51,200 nt of DNA from Clostridia bacterium (GCA_028699795.1 JAQVTZ010000001.1:1-51200); one strand, 5' to 3'; shown: positions 26,344 to 35,274, counted from the first letter of the stretch. Numbers and translations: made by a program. Notes: a model not told the origin generated them from the letters alone.

Positions 26344-27195
26344 TCAGTTTGCATCGAGGATGGACTTTGCCCATTGACCGCTTTTTACGATTGACATGAC
26401 AAGGACAATCGAGCCTAAGAGCATGGTGTAAATGACGTTTGTTACGGCGGTCGCGGCGTCTCCTTCGGATGCCGCCGCCGCCAATACAGTTATTAGTGCA
26501 TTGCCAATAATTACATCAAATATTCGCATTACTATTACCATCATGACGCCCTGTAAGCAGACGGCGGCAAAAGCTTTGAAAAACTTGGACGTGACTCGGC
26601 TTATTCCCGCTCCGTCTCCGCCGCCAAGAGGGAAAAAGGCGCATGGAACAGGGCTAACAACCAGATATACATATATTTCAAACATACGTCCGTATGCAAT
26701 AACTTGTACCATAATGCCGCATATTTTAACTGCCATAAGAACAATAAATGAGGAAAGAAAGAGACCGAGAATAGCTCCGAGTCCCGTTGTTTCCGCGAGA
26801 ATGTCCTCGATAGAAGTGTATGCGGTTGTACCAAGCGTCGAGTTAAACGACGCAAGGCTTGTTACCCATTCTTGAGCTTGGACATAACATGCTTTCAAAA
26901 AGTCGGGGGCGATGTCAATACATACTTTTGCAAGAACCATTTTTACGCCCATTTTTAGTCCGTGTTCCCACTTGATTATGTCAACACGAGAGGCTACTTG
27001 TGCAAATTCTATAAGCAGACATATTCCAATAATTACGTAGCAAAAGGGTTTTAGAGTGTTGGATATTGCCAGTACCGTGTCCCAATCGCCTAGACCGTTG
27101 GCGAGTACGTCGGCGGCGTCGGCAAGCATTTCGTCAAAGCCTTGAAGCGATGCTTTCATAAGCCCCGCTAGCCAGTCTTTCATGTCATCAAACAT
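26344..27195 (-). CDS. VirB6/TrbL-like channel membrane protein
   Basis: Polytopic inner membrane protein of 283 aa with about six hydrophobic segments (around 50-68, 80-100, 135-165, 170-190, 208-235 and 245-268) and an amphipathic N-terminus (DDMKDWLAGLMKASLQGFDE). Position between the VirB4 and VirB2-like genes, length and topology match VirB6 homologues of clostridial elements. AAGGAG precedes the ATG. Confidence 0.88.
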   Translation of the reverse strand: MFDDMKDWLAGLMKASLQGFDEMLADAADVLANGLGDWDTVLAISNTLKPFCYVIIGICLLIEFAQVASRVDIIKWEHGLKMGVKMVLAKVCIDIAPDFLKACYVQAQEWVTSLASFNSTLGTTAYTSIEDILAETTGLGAILGLFLSSFIVLMAVKICGIMVQVIAYGRMFEIYVYLVVSPVPCAFFPLGGGDGAGISRVTSKFFKAFAAVCLQGVMMVIVMRIFDVIIGNALITVLAAAASEGDAATAVTNVIYTMLLGSIVLVMSIVKSGQWAKSILDAN

Positions 27196-27230
27196 CGTTT
27201 TGCTCCTTACATTGGTGGTACGAGAGTGGA

Positions 27231-27261
27231 GACTGACAACACATTATAAATGTTGCCAGTC
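27231..27261 (-). other. intergenic stem-loop after the pilin-like gene
   Basis: Inverted repeat with 11-nt arms (GACTGACAACA / TGTTGCCAGTC, one mismatch) and a 9-nt loop, between the VirB2-like and VirB6-like genes. No T-run follows on the transcribed strand, so it is more likely an mRNA stabiliser or processing signal than a terminator. Confidence 0.65.
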
Positions 27262-27277
27262 TTCCGCCTCTTTTTCT

Positions 27278-27622
27278 TTAGGCAAAAAATGTGCTTGTAA
27301 GTCCCGCGATAGCGGTTACTATTGCCCCTGCAATGAGCGTCTGAATTCCTCTCGACTTTTGCTCTGCGTCATCGTTTTTCCATCCCAGACCGAACATGAC
27401 GCCGCCGACGAACATAACGACTCCACCGAGGCGAGTAACCCACGTTGCAATCAAATCCGCAACGGTTGTCCATAACGTTTCCGCCGTAGTGCTCGCCGCG
27501 CTTGCCATGCTTATTGCCGTGAGGCTCATAAGTACAATGCAAGTAATCCACATAACATACCTCTCGGCGCGGATTCCACTTTGGATGCTCAGAAGCTCTG
27601 TCTCTTTGTTCACCTTTTTCAC
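27278..27622 (-). CDS. VirB2-like (Maff2-type) pilin/channel subunit
   Basis: A 114-aa protein with two hydrophobic segments at about 23-45 (with a possible cleavage region ASA) and 66-82, plus a C-terminal one at 95-113. The segment with GGVMFGLGWKNDDAEQKSRG and a following LIAGAIV helix fits the Maff2 and VirB2-like small membrane proteins of Bacillota systems. GTG start at 27622 with AAGGAGGA upstream. The stem-loop after its stop would fit higher expression of a subunit needed in many copies. Confidence 0.8.
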   Translation of the reverse strand: MKKVNKETELLSIQSGIRAERYVMWITCIVLMSLTAISMASAASTTAETLWTTVADLIATWVTRLGGVVMFVGGVMFGLGWKNDDAEQKSRGIQTLIAGAIVTAIAGLTSTFFA

Positions 27623-27687
27623 GATTTGTTCCTCCTTTTTTTTGCGGTTGCTTCTTTTATAAATAACGGCATAACTGCCTATTATTT

Positions 27688-30435
27688 TTAACTGTCGATG
27701 GTGTACTCCGCATTAACGGCGACTACATACCTTGCGATATCGTCTCCGATATCCTCAACGTCTTCTATATAAAGATAATCGCCTTCGTACAGATATTCGT
27801 CTTCTCCGTCTTCCACGTTCATTGTTTCGTTTGGCGCGGGAGCGAGATTTTCTCCTGCGTCCTCAATAATGGCATATAAGTCGCTCGGGGTAACGATAAC
27901 CTCTATCCCGTTTTCCTTGCTGTTTGTAACAACCTCTTCAACGCTGTCGAGGGCAATGAGCGCGTCTACACGAGTATCATCCTCTTCGATGTCGGCGAGA
28001 GTGCCAATATACTCTTCGGCAGAGTACGGGCTTTCTTCGTTTCCGACGGGCGTGTAATGTACGTATGCTTTTCCAAACGAATTAAGCATGCGGGCGGCGT
28101 CCGTATTTATGTATATCTTATTCATTGTTTTACTTATATTCTCCGTTATGTGCTTAACTGATTCGCTTGCGAGCCTCGCCTCTTCTTCGCGGGTGAGGGC
28201 GACGTGCGCTTTTATGTTTACCTCTTCCCTTTTGGTTATTACTTGAGGCGTGTATTTGTAGGACAACGTTCTATCGGCGTCGCTCGTATATCCGTAGTTT
28301 GGGTGCGTTTCATAACTATATTTGGTCGAATAAAACGGGTTTCTTCCGCCGACGATAAACAAGCAATCGGTCTTTGGTATTTTTCGGATTTCGGCGGTGT
28401 CCATGAGGTCGCGCCCGATAACGTCAAAGTTTTGACTGCTTGTTCCGCTTCGTCCTCTTGTTCTCCCCGTTGTTTTTTTGTCGAACGTCCCTTTGCCGAG
28501 TAGTTTGCTCATGTATTCAAGTGTTTCCATGTGGGTGATAGCGCCCAAAAAGAGAAGGGTGTTGCAGTTGTCAACGATTACGCCCCACTCGTCTTTGTAT
28601 AGGTTTTTAATTTGCTCGAGAGACTGTAAGATGGGGACAATTCCAATTCCGAAAGAACGAGCATACGCGAGAATTTTTACAAATTCTGGTATTTTACATG
28701 TGTTTGCAAATTCGTCGAGGATAAACCGCACGGGAACGGGAAGCCTTTGTCGATGGACTTGTGTTGCCGAATATTGAAGCTCTTGAAACATTTGCATGAA
28801 GAGCATTCCCGCGATGAAGTTAAACGTTGGGTCGGTTGGGGGAACAACAACGAAGATTGCCGTTAATTCTTCGCCGATTGTCTCGAGACGCATGGAATCG
28901 TCAGCAAATATTCTTTTTACGGATTTCGTCTTAAATGGCGCGAGTCTTGCGACCGCCGAGATAGCAATCGATTTTGCGGTCTTTCCTGCCGCCTTGCCGC
29001 GAAATTCCCGATACTGTTGTACTCCGATATGGTCTTCTCCGTTGTCTCTTGCAAACGTTTCTACAAAGTAATCGAGGTCGCTATCTTTTTTGTCTTGCTC
29101 TTCTTCGAGTGTCAACATTGAAATGAGGTCATTGACCGTATTCATGTTTCTCTGGTGCGGAACAAATCCGTCACAAACAAAGAAGAATATTGCCTGTAAA
29201 AAGAGCCTTTCCGCCTTGTCCCAGAACGGGTCACTTCCTCCGCGCTTTTCTCCGCCGTCCGTGTTGATAATAATAACCTCAATAAGAGACATCACGCGCT
29301 CTTCGTATCCCGCTCGCTCTGGGTGGATATACATGAATGGGTTATAGCAGTCGGATGCTTCTTTATTGTCTAGGTTCAATACACGAATTTTATATCCCTT
29401 AATCTTTTCGAGAAAGTGTCCGCTCTTTTCGAGAATTTCTCCTTTGGGGTCGGTGATAACATATGAGCTATGCGCTTGCAAAATGTTTGGCATAACAAAG
29501 CCTCTCGTTTTGCCCGAGCCCGAGCCGCCCAGTATGAGCGTGTTGTTGTTGAGGGCATAGTTATAGATACTTATTTTTTCGGTCTTTGTAAACAGAGCGT
29601 CCGCGTTTGCGTACTTTTTTTTGATTTTTTCAATTCGGTCTTTGGCGTGGAAGAAGTAATGGAGGTCTGCATCCCGCTTTTTCTTTTCGGATTCACACGC
29701 CTTCTCGTATTCTTCGCGGGTCATGTACCCCTTTTCTTTCTTGTCTTTAATTGAGGCAAGGGCGCTCTGATAGTCTCGCTTTATTTTTGCGGGCATCCAC
29801 CCTTCTTCATAACTTGCTTGTGCCGCTTCTCTTGCTTCTTTTATTATCGTTGCTTTGCGCCGAGCGTATTCTTTTCGGTCGCCGCGATATTCATCGATGT
29901 TGTTCAGCGCTGTCTTCATCATGCCGTTACTTCTTGCGTCACAGGCTTTTCTAATTTCTTTTTCAGCAAAGTATCGCCCGATTGCGGTTCTGCATTTTTT
30001 TGCTCTTTTTATTTCTTTGAGCATAATGTTGGATGCGGTTAAGTCGCTTATATCTTTTTTAGAGCCCCACACAGCCGTTCCGAATTCTTTTCCTCGGATA
30101 TATTTTTTCTTGTTGGTCGCGATGTAGGCGACAACAATAAACCATACAAAGCATCCCCACATGAGCGCTTTTTTTACGTTTTCATCCCACTTAAAATCTG
30201 TTGTGTTGTTGTTGAGGCTATTTTCGAAGTGCCGCATAAACATTTCGATGTTATTTGGCTTTTGCTTTGCCGCGGCGTCGGCGGGTTGCGTTTGTGCCGC
30301 CTCTGCCGTTTCTTTTTGTTCGGCTTTAACGGCAGTATTAGCCATCCCCGCATGCCATGATATGAACACGACGGCAACAAGCATTACGATTGCAAACAGT
30401 ATCTCGAGCGTGTTGTCTTTTTTCTTCGGCTTCAA
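27688..30435 (-). CDS. virD4: VirD4/TraG-type coupling protein
   Basis: Coupling ATPase that brings the relaxosome to the channel. Two N-terminal membrane spans (about 13-30 and 88-106) are followed by the nucleotide-binding domain with Walker A GGSGSGKT near 300, ITDPKGE just after, and Walker B FILDEFAN near 570. The acidic C-terminal tail (last 100 aa, many Glu and Asp) probably recognises partners. The length of 915 aa is long but within the family. The apparent start is TTG at 30435, with AAAGGAG 9 nt upstream. Confidence 0.94.
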   Translation of the reverse strand: MKPKKKDNTLEILFAIVMLVAVVFISWHAGMANTAVKAEQKETAEAAQTQPADAAAKQKPNNIEMFMRHFENSLNNNTTDFKWDENVKKALMWGCFVWFIVVAYIATNKKKYIRGKEFGTAVWGSKKDISDLTASNIMLKEIKRAKKCRTAIGRYFAEKEIRKACDARSNGMMKTALNNIDEYRGDRKEYARRKATIIKEAREAAQASYEEGWMPAKIKRDYQSALASIKDKKEKGYMTREEYEKACESEKKKRDADLHYFFHAKDRIEKIKKKYANADALFTKTEKISIYNYALNNNTLILGGSGSGKTRGFVMPNILQAHSSYVITDPKGEILEKSGHFLEKIKGYKIRVLNLDNKEASDCYNPFMYIHPERAGYEERVMSLIEVIIINTDGGEKRGGSDPFWDKAERLFLQAIFFFVCDGFVPHQRNMNTVNDLISMLTLEEEQDKKDSDLDYFVETFARDNGEDHIGVQQYREFRGKAAGKTAKSIAISAVARLAPFKTKSVKRIFADDSMRLETIGEELTAIFVVVPPTDPTFNFIAGMLFMQMFQELQYSATQVHRQRLPVPVRFILDEFANTCKIPEFVKILAYARSFGIGIVPILQSLEQIKNLYKDEWGVIVDNCNTLLFLGAITHMETLEYMSKLLGKGTFDKKTTGRTRGRSGTSSQNFDVIGRDLMDTAEIRKIPKTDCLFIVGGRNPFYSTKYSYETHPNYGYTSDADRTLSYKYTPQVITKREEVNIKAHVALTREEEARLASESVKHITENISKTMNKIYINTDAARMLNSFGKAYVHYTPVGNEESPYSAEEYIGTLADIEEDDTRVDALIALDSVEEVVTNSKENGIEVIVTPSDLYAIIEDAGENLAPAPNETMNVEDGEDEYLYEGDYLYIEDVEDIGDDIARYVVAVNAEYTIDS

Positions 30436-30465
30436 CTTGTTGTGCTCCTTTTCGTCTTCGTTTCG

Positions 30466-30480
30466 TCCTCACGGTGAGGA
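30466..30480. promoter_or_regulatory. 15-bp palindrome site 6
   Basis: Perfect TCCTCACGGTGAGGA in the 48-bp gap between the PcfB-like and VirD4 genes. Confidence 0.7.
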
Positions 30481-30483
30481 ATA

Positions 30484-32124
30484 TTACCGCTCCATTGACT
30501 TGTTTGCGGACGTTTTCGATAGGTCGGGGGCTTCGGGTGTTGCCGCCGCTTTTTGGGCGCGGTTATTTTTTATGTCGTCTTTGTACGCTTCCATTGTTCT
30601 TGTTTTTTCGGGCGCGTTGATATCCTTCGCGGTGTCTTTTTCGGTCTCTGCCGCTCGTTCTTCAACTGTTTTGGAAAGCTCCTTCTCGGTCTCTGAGCGG
30701 ACGATGTTCTCGGATTGCATTGCGTTAATCTCTTCTCTTCCGCTTATAAAGCCTTCTTTTGTTGACTCTAATTCCGACTTTTCGGTTTCTAATTCCGCGA
30801 GCTTTTCGGTCGCCGCGGTGTGGGCGGGTGTGCCTGTTTGTGTTACAAGCACTTCGCTTCGAGCAAGAGCGATTTCGTTTTCAATGTTAGACAGGGACTC
30901 AATATTATGAATTTGACGCCCGATAAGCGTTGCCTCAGCAACGTTTGTCTTTTGGGCGTCTGTCATTTCGTTTGTTACGGTCATTGCTTTTCCCGTTTGG
31001 CTGTCAAGCACCGCGCCGTTCTGATACGTTGCGCCGCATTTGTCGAGCTGTTGCTCGAGATTTGTTTTTGCGGTCGCATAGTCGCTTTCTTCGATGGCGT
31101 TTTTAACGGGGGTTAATTCGATTTGGTTTTGGGTTTTGTATTCAGTAAGAAATTTCTGATACTCTTCGAGCGAATAAAACTTGATGACGGCATCTGACAT
31201 TTGAGACGTCTCTTTCATCTGTTTTTTTGTATCTACCCAATACGTAGGGGAGCGTCCGTCAAAACGTCCGTCGTTTGTCTCGAGCAGGAGTTTACTCTGG
31301 TTGAATATTTTATAATCCGTCTTGATGTATTCCTTTTCGTTGTACATTGCCTTTTGCGGAACACATACAATGTATTTATTAGGGTCTTTTGCATCAACAA
31401 CAAAGGCGACCGTTTCCTTGTCAATTTTTCCGCCTGTCCAACGGTCAAGGGCGCTATCAAAATCAACGCCTCTTTGGGTTTTTCCGTCGACCACTCTTTC
31501 AACGACGTTCATGGTTTGCTCGTCGTTAAGGAGCGCACGGTTTTTATTGCGTATCACGTCAATTTCTTTTTTAAGTCCGTCAATGGTCAATCGGTCGACG
31601 TTTGAAATCTCTCCTTGACCTTTAATAGTTTCAATGTGGTTTTGTATCTTTTCGACCATCTTATCGTCGTTTAATCGCAACACAAGCGACCTAAATCGCG
31701 TTACATCCGATTCTTTACATTCAAGCATAAATTCTTTTGCGCCTGTTTCAAGGTTTTTTCTCCCGTCGCCTACTGCGGAAATGACGATGCCTTCCCGCTT
31801 GCATTGCTGTCCGAGCTCTCTAAAATCGTTTTTATCAAGGCTCACCCCGAGAACCGTCAGCGGCACATTTGCCGCAATCAGCTTTTTGTGTGCCACGAAT
31901 CCGTAGATTCCGTCTATTTTTTCAACGGCTTTCCGTTGGTTATCGTCAAGCTTTGCACCTCTCAGCTTTAGAACGTCGAGTTTGTGTTCCACGGACAAAT
32001 TTTTTTCCATTTTGTCATAGATGGCTTTTATCAGCGCGAGCAAGGCGTCTATCATCTTTGTGGCTACGTTTCCCATAACCTTTACGCCTACATTTCCCAC
32101 TTCGCTTCCTAAGTCTTGCCTCAT
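30484..32124 (-). CDS. PcfB-like (DUF3801) protein with long C-terminal extension
   Basis: PcfB proteins work with the coupling protein in Gram-positive conjugation. In this 546-aa protein the segment at about 85-165 (FRELGQQCKREGIVIS then FMLECKESDVTRFRSLV) follows the DUF3801/PcfB pattern. The remaining 380 aa are long: a middle part of unknown fold (about 230-340) and Glu-rich coiled coil to the end. It is the first gene of the long leftward conjugation operon and lies directly before virD4, as in pCF10-like systems. GGGGG lies before the ATG. Confidence 0.75.
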   Translation of the reverse strand: MRQDLGSEVGNVGVKVMGNVATKMIDALLALIKAIYDKMEKNLSVEHKLDVLKLRGAKLDDNQRKAVEKIDGIYGFVAHKKLIAANVPLTVLGVSLDKNDFRELGQQCKREGIVISAVGDGRKNLETGAKEFMLECKESDVTRFRSLVLRLNDDKMVEKIQNHIETIKGQGEISNVDRLTIDGLKKEIDVIRNKNRALLNDEQTMNVVERVVDGKTQRGVDFDSALDRWTGGKIDKETVAFVVDAKDPNKYIVCVPQKAMYNEKEYIKTDYKIFNQSKLLLETNDGRFDGRSPTYWVDTKKQMKETSQMSDAVIKFYSLEEYQKFLTEYKTQNQIELTPVKNAIEESDYATAKTNLEQQLDKCGATYQNGAVLDSQTGKAMTVTNEMTDAQKTNVAEATLIGRQIHNIESLSNIENEIALARSEVLVTQTGTPAHTAATEKLAELETEKSELESTKEGFISGREEINAMQSENIVRSETEKELSKTVEERAAETEKDTAKDINAPEKTRTMEAYKDDIKNNRAQKAAATPEAPDLSKTSANKSMER

Positions 32125-32158
32125 GTTGCGCCCCCTTCATTTTTTGACGTGCGTATCA

Positions 32159-32206
32159 TGTATTGCCAATACAATACAGTATACACAGACAGCCTCAATT
32201 TTACAA
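32159..32206 (-). promoter_or_regulatory. conjugation operon promoter with operator, tra site 2
   Basis: On the minus strand TTGTAA (32206-32201), a 17-nt spacer and TATACT (32183-32178). The inverted repeat TGTATTG (32159-32165), 6 nt, CAATACA (32172-32178) overlaps the -10 box and start region. It has the same half-sites, the same 6-nt gap and the same flanking GTATAC as the site at 16071. Confidence 0.7.
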
Positions 32207-32277
32207 TACATTTTGTCATCTTTTTTATTTGCTTTCAACTCATATTATCTTGTTAAGTATAAACGAGCGATTGCATA

Positions 32278-32306
32278 TTGACATCATATGTACATTGTGT
32301 TATAAT
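32278..32306 (+). promoter_or_regulatory. promoter with shared spacer motif
   Basis: TTGACA (32278-32283), a 17-nt spacer with TATGTAC and GTGT, and TATAAT (32301-32306). It drives the gene at 32333 and diverges from the conjugation promoter 70 bp away. Confidence 0.88.
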
Positions 32307-32332
32307 GATTATGTCATTAGGAGGGCATATCA

Positions 32333-33043
32333 ATGAATGGATTTGGAAGTATTCTTGAGTCGTGGTATTTGTCTGATAAATTTTTTCGCACGAGCGACGG
32401 CAAGGCGGTCGTGAAGATGTATGACGGAGGCGGACGTTTTGCAAATAGCGTTATTATGCCTACTTCCCTATACCCCCTTAATGGTGTTCCTCGTGTTTTT
32501 CATCACCACAACACTTCCATTGTCGACGACATGAGCGTGTTGTCTGCCTTCGATGCCGTTAGTTATAAAATAGGTCGTTGCTATGATAATAACGAGCGGG
32601 TTGTTGAAGAGCTTCGCCTTCGCAACGTGTCGGTATTTCCGTATGCGGGGTGGGCGTTTATTGGCAAGAACCAACTGCCCGTTCATCATTCGTGGGCGGT
32701 TGTTGGTAATAGCGTAATCGACCTTGCCGATGATTATACTCTTCTTGCTTCGGGGCGCCATGTTCCTGCGCCCGCTGAGAATGAGTCGATTGACAAGATG
32801 CGTTTGAAACTTGCATCGTTTTTTGAAATAACGAGCAAGTTTAAGAACTCTGTTCGTTGTTCTCCTGTTGGAGTCCCGACGCCTTTTATGCTTTATGTGG
32901 GCGCTCCTTGTGAACCGTCTGACGCCAGAAAGACATATCAGGCGCTTATGCGCGAGTATCCCCGTCATGAGGCACAGCGAAATGTTGACCCTTCTGGATT
33001 CAACGCGACGCAAAGGATATTTTACGATAAAGGCTTAATGTAG
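32333..33043 (+). CDS. transglutaminase-like fold protein (Cys-His-Asp), 236 aa
   Basis: Not assigned to a named family. The order Cys83 (GRCYDNN), then a GWAF segment, His119 (HHSWAVV) and Asp130 (VIDLAD) matches the second protein of this type encoded at 46493, where the motif is clearer. This is the catalytic order of transglutaminase-like cysteine enzymes. It may modify or cleave a protein or peptide; the substrate is unknown. AGGAGG precedes the ATG and a strong promoter lies just upstream. It faces away from the conjugation operon. Confidence 0.7.
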   Translation: MNGFGSILESWYLSDKFFRTSDGKAVVKMYDGGGRFANSVIMPTSLYPLNGVPRVFHHHNTSIVDDMSVLSAFDAVSYKIGRCYDNNERVVEELRLRNVSVFPYAGWAFIGKNQLPVHHSWAVVGNSVIDLADDYTLLASGRHVPAPAENESIDKMRLKLASFFEITSKFKNSVRCSPVGVPTPFMLYVGAPCEPSDARKTYQALMREYPRHEAQRNVDPSGFNATQRIFYDKGLM

Positions 33044-33078
33044 CTATTCCTTTTGTATCAGCGCGAGTGGCTTTCCAC

Positions 33079-33323
33079 TTGCCTTCGGACGGACGTCGGA
33101 ACGCACAAGAGCTTTCGCGACATAAACCGCTACGCTTTTTATTTCACGGTCTCTTGTACATTCCTTGCATGCGGGCTTTTTCGACTTTGCCGAAACCGAC
33201 GCTGATTTTTCAAATCAGGGTTCGGTTTCGTTTTACTCAGCCTATCCCGCATTGTCCGCCTCGGCATTCTTTTGCGGGGCTACGCGCCCCGCTACCCCCC
33301 CGACCTCACCAACGCTGATTTTC
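33079..33323 (+). repeat. structured intergenic repeat, copy B (partial)
   Basis: A shorter, more diverged copy: it lacks the terminator and first 150 bp of the full unit, and stops just before the palindrome (GATTTTC is followed by unrelated sequence). The long hairpin and the GCGGGGC/GCCCCGC hairpin are kept. Same orientation as all other copies. Confidence 0.85.
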
Positions 33324-33367
33324 ACACTTCTTTTTTGTAATTCTTTTATGTTTGTTTGTTTATATAC

Positions 33368-33396
33368 TTGACATTATATGTACGGCGTGTTATAAT
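33368..33396 (+). promoter_or_regulatory. promoter with shared spacer motif
   Basis: TTGACA (33368-33373), a 17-nt spacer with TATGTAC and GTGT, and TATAAT (33391-33396). Although repeat copy B is cut short, a promoter of the same class sits at the same relative place. Confidence 0.88.
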
Positions 33397-33445
33397 GAGA
33401 GAGTAAAGAGAAAGTGCTTCAGGGCTATGGAAAGAGGTAGTAAAA

Positions 33446-33781
33446 ATGAAATCGTTAGAGAACATCTACAAGGACATCAAAAAGGACTCTATGATTGTTT
33501 TATGCAAAAACATTCTAGTCAGAAGTGATGGTAAGGTTGTTGAAACTTACCACGACAAGAAAAACATGTGCTACATCGATGTTGTTTTCGAATCGGGTAA
33601 AGTGTTTTCTATCGGAAAGCGGACAAACATAAGATTATACGTATCCGACCTAATCAAAAACTGCCAGTCTCAGATGGAACAGATAGTAGGAGAAGATGAC
33701 GGATTAACCATAGAAGAAAAGGATAACATAATTGACAGGCTGAATATGGTTATCAATGGACATGCGAACTTGCAGGAATAG
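33446..33781 (+). CDS. hypothetical protein, 111 aa
   Basis: A soluble 111-aa protein with alternating Lys/Asp-rich stretches and a helical acidic C-terminus. Its base composition is visibly more A/T-rich than most of the plasmid, which suggests a separate origin. A promoter lies 50 bp upstream. No family recognised. Confidence 0.78.
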   Translation: MKSLENIYKDIKKDSMIVLCKNILVRSDGKVVETYHDKKNMCYIDVVFESGKVFSIGKRTNIRLYVSDLIKNCQSQMEQIVGEDDGLTIEEKDNIIDRLNMVINGHANLQE

Positions 33782-33793
33782 GAAAGAGAGGAA

Positions 33794-34048
33794 ATGGTCA
33801 TGACGACATGTGAAATGATTCAGAGGGTTGCTTTTGATAATAGTGTTGGAATTGGCGAGGTCTACGAGGATTTGGACAAAGGACATACTGTTATTTCTGT
33901 CGAAATCAGATGGGGCGATTGGAAACACGACCATTTGCGTTTTGATTATCTAATGCAAAACGTACTTCATGCCAAGCGTTGTGAGTCGGTTGTCGTTGAG
34001 GAAGATGGTTCGGATTGTTATTCGGCGATACACATATACTACTTTTAG
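33794..34048 (+). CDS. hypothetical protein, 84 aa
   Basis: A small 84-aa protein 12 bp after the previous gene, probably in the same transcript. The ATG at 33794 follows GAGAGGAA closely; the ATG at 33800 is an alternative. Acidic, with scattered aromatic residues (WGDWKHDH) and two cysteines. Family unknown. Confidence 0.65.
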   Translation: MVMTTCEMIQRVAFDNSVGIGEVYEDLDKGHTVISVEIRWGDWKHDHLRFDYLMQNVLHAKRCESVVVEEDGSDCYSAIHIYYF

Positions 34049-34077
34049 TCGGCGGCGCTTGCGGAGGAGGTATTAAA

Positions 34078-34179
34078 ATGTATACTTTTTGCCCCCTCCT
34101 CTTTCCTTTCGTTTTTGTGGTTTCTAAATCTCTTGTTCTTTTATTTTGCAAGTTGCATAATGTTTGTGTGGCATTTTAA
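34078..34179 (+). CDS. 33-aa hydrophobic peptide ORF upstream of the recombinase
   Basis: A very short ORF with an excellent ribosome binding sequence (GGAGGAGG, about 7 nt before the ATG). The peptide is almost wholly hydrophobic (MYTFCPLLFPFVFVVSK start), with three Cys. It lies in the 150-bp gap before the recombinase start. It could be a leader peptide, or a small membrane toxin of the type I kind; no antisense partner was seen. Confidence 0.4.
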   Translation: MYTFCPLLFPFVFVVSKSLVLLFCKLHNVCVAF

Positions 34180-34198
34180 TACTTATGGAGGGATTTTT

Positions 34199-34837
34199 GT
34201 GCAACGAGTTTTTGGATACAATCGGGTTTCGACGATGGAACAGCACCTCGACCGCGGACGCAAGCGAATTGAAGACTTTTGTGCTTCTCGCGGTTACAAC
34301 CTTGTTCGCGTTTTTGAGGACAAAGTGTCTGGGCGGTCGTTTGCGCGTCCTCGATATACTGTCATGAAAGAGGACGTTCTTGCTTCGGGCGATATTCTTG
34401 TTGTCCCCGAATTCGACCGCCTCGGGCGAGCGGATGAAACGAGGAGCGAGTTGCAATATTATGTTGCCAACAATATCCGCGTTGTTTTTCTTGATATTCC
34501 AACGACCCAGATTGATTATGCGGCAATGCCCGATGCTACGGCGAGGATGGTCATGTCGTGCATCAATGATATGCTTATCAGCTTCTATGACCTCATGTCT
34601 CGAACAGAGCTCGAGCGGCGAGCGAAGCGTCAGCGGGAAGGAATACAGGCAAAGAAAGACAGGGGCGAGTGGGCGTCTTACGGCAGACCGCGAGTTATGG
34701 CGATTGAAGAATTTACCCGCGCTTACGAGCGAGTTGAGCGGGGAGAAATTGGGAGTCTTGCTCTGATGCGCGAGCTCGGGCTTAATCGCGACACTTTCTT
34801 TCGTTATGTTCGGGAAGCAAAAGCATCAAAAAAATAG
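34199..34837 (+). CDS. serine recombinase (resolvase/invertase family)
   Basis: Small serine recombinase that would resolve plasmid dimers or invert or delete DNA between specific sites. With the GTG at 34199, chosen for GGAGGG 7-8 nt upstream, it has 212 aa: catalytic Ser11 in GYNRVST, the DRLGR motif near 80 and a C-terminal helix-turn-helix (about 160-205). The size fits the Tn3-resolvase/Hin class rather than large integrases. It may act at repeated sequences of the plasmid, but no paired crossover site was identified. Confidence 0.9.
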   Translation: MQRVFGYNRVSTMEQHLDRGRKRIEDFCASRGYNLVRVFEDKVSGRSFARPRYTVMKEDVLASGDILVVPEFDRLGRADETRSELQYYVANNIRVVFLDIPTTQIDYAAMPDATARMVMSCINDMLISFYDLMSRTELERRAKRQREGIQAKKDRGEWASYGRPRVMAIEEFTRAYERVERGEIGSLALMRELGLNRDTFFRYVREAKASKK

Positions 34838-34851
34838 TGCCGTCAGGATAC

Positions 34852-34880
34852 TTGACAGATTATGTACATCGTGTTATATT
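34852..34880 (+). promoter_or_regulatory. promoter with shared spacer motif
   Basis: TTGACA (34852-34857), a 17-nt spacer with TATGTAC and GTGT, and TATATT (34875-34880). It drives the operon 34918-36382. Confidence 0.85.
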
Positions 34881-34917
34881 CATATTATATACAAATGTCT
34901 TATGAAGGAGGTTTAAT

Positions 34918-35274
34918 ATGACGAGTTATTTTGCATTGCGGGTAAGCCCGCGGCTTAAAGATGATTTTTATGCGTTTTGCAAGCGCAAGGGCGTGTCGGC
35001 GGGTACGGCGGTTAAAATGTTTGTAAAAAGCTTCCTTTCCGTCGGAGCTGACAAGTTGGGTTGGTCTCTTCTCAACAGCGATAGCGTTGTTTACGGAGAA
35101 GGGGATAATCCTGCGCGGGTTTCTATTCTTATGGACGCTGAGTTGCGGAGGGCGTTTTCGGATGCTTGTGCGGAGATTGGCGTTCCAATGAGCGTCGTCG
35201 TGAGGTCGTTCATGTTTTTTGTTGTTAAGAACGACTCGTTCCCGTTTCAGGATGGGAAGGCGGGTTGTCCATGA
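34918..35274 (+). CDS. protein with two ribbon-helix-helix-like repeats
   Basis: The 118-aa protein has two copies of a strand-helix-turn-helix pattern, at about 4-40 (FALRVSPRLKDDFYAFCKRK start) and 66-103 (VSILMDAELRRAF). Both resemble RelB/DinJ- and MobC-type ribbon-helix-helix units. It may be a DNA-binding regulator of the operon it heads. It is related in plan to the three-repeat protein at 3174. AAGGAGG precedes the ATG. Confidence 0.72.
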   Translation: MTSYFALRVSPRLKDDFYAFCKRKGVSAGTAVKMFVKSFLSVGADKLGWSLLNSDSVVYGEGDNPARVSILMDAELRRAFSDACAEIGVPMSVVVRSFMFFVVKNDSFPFQDGKAGCP

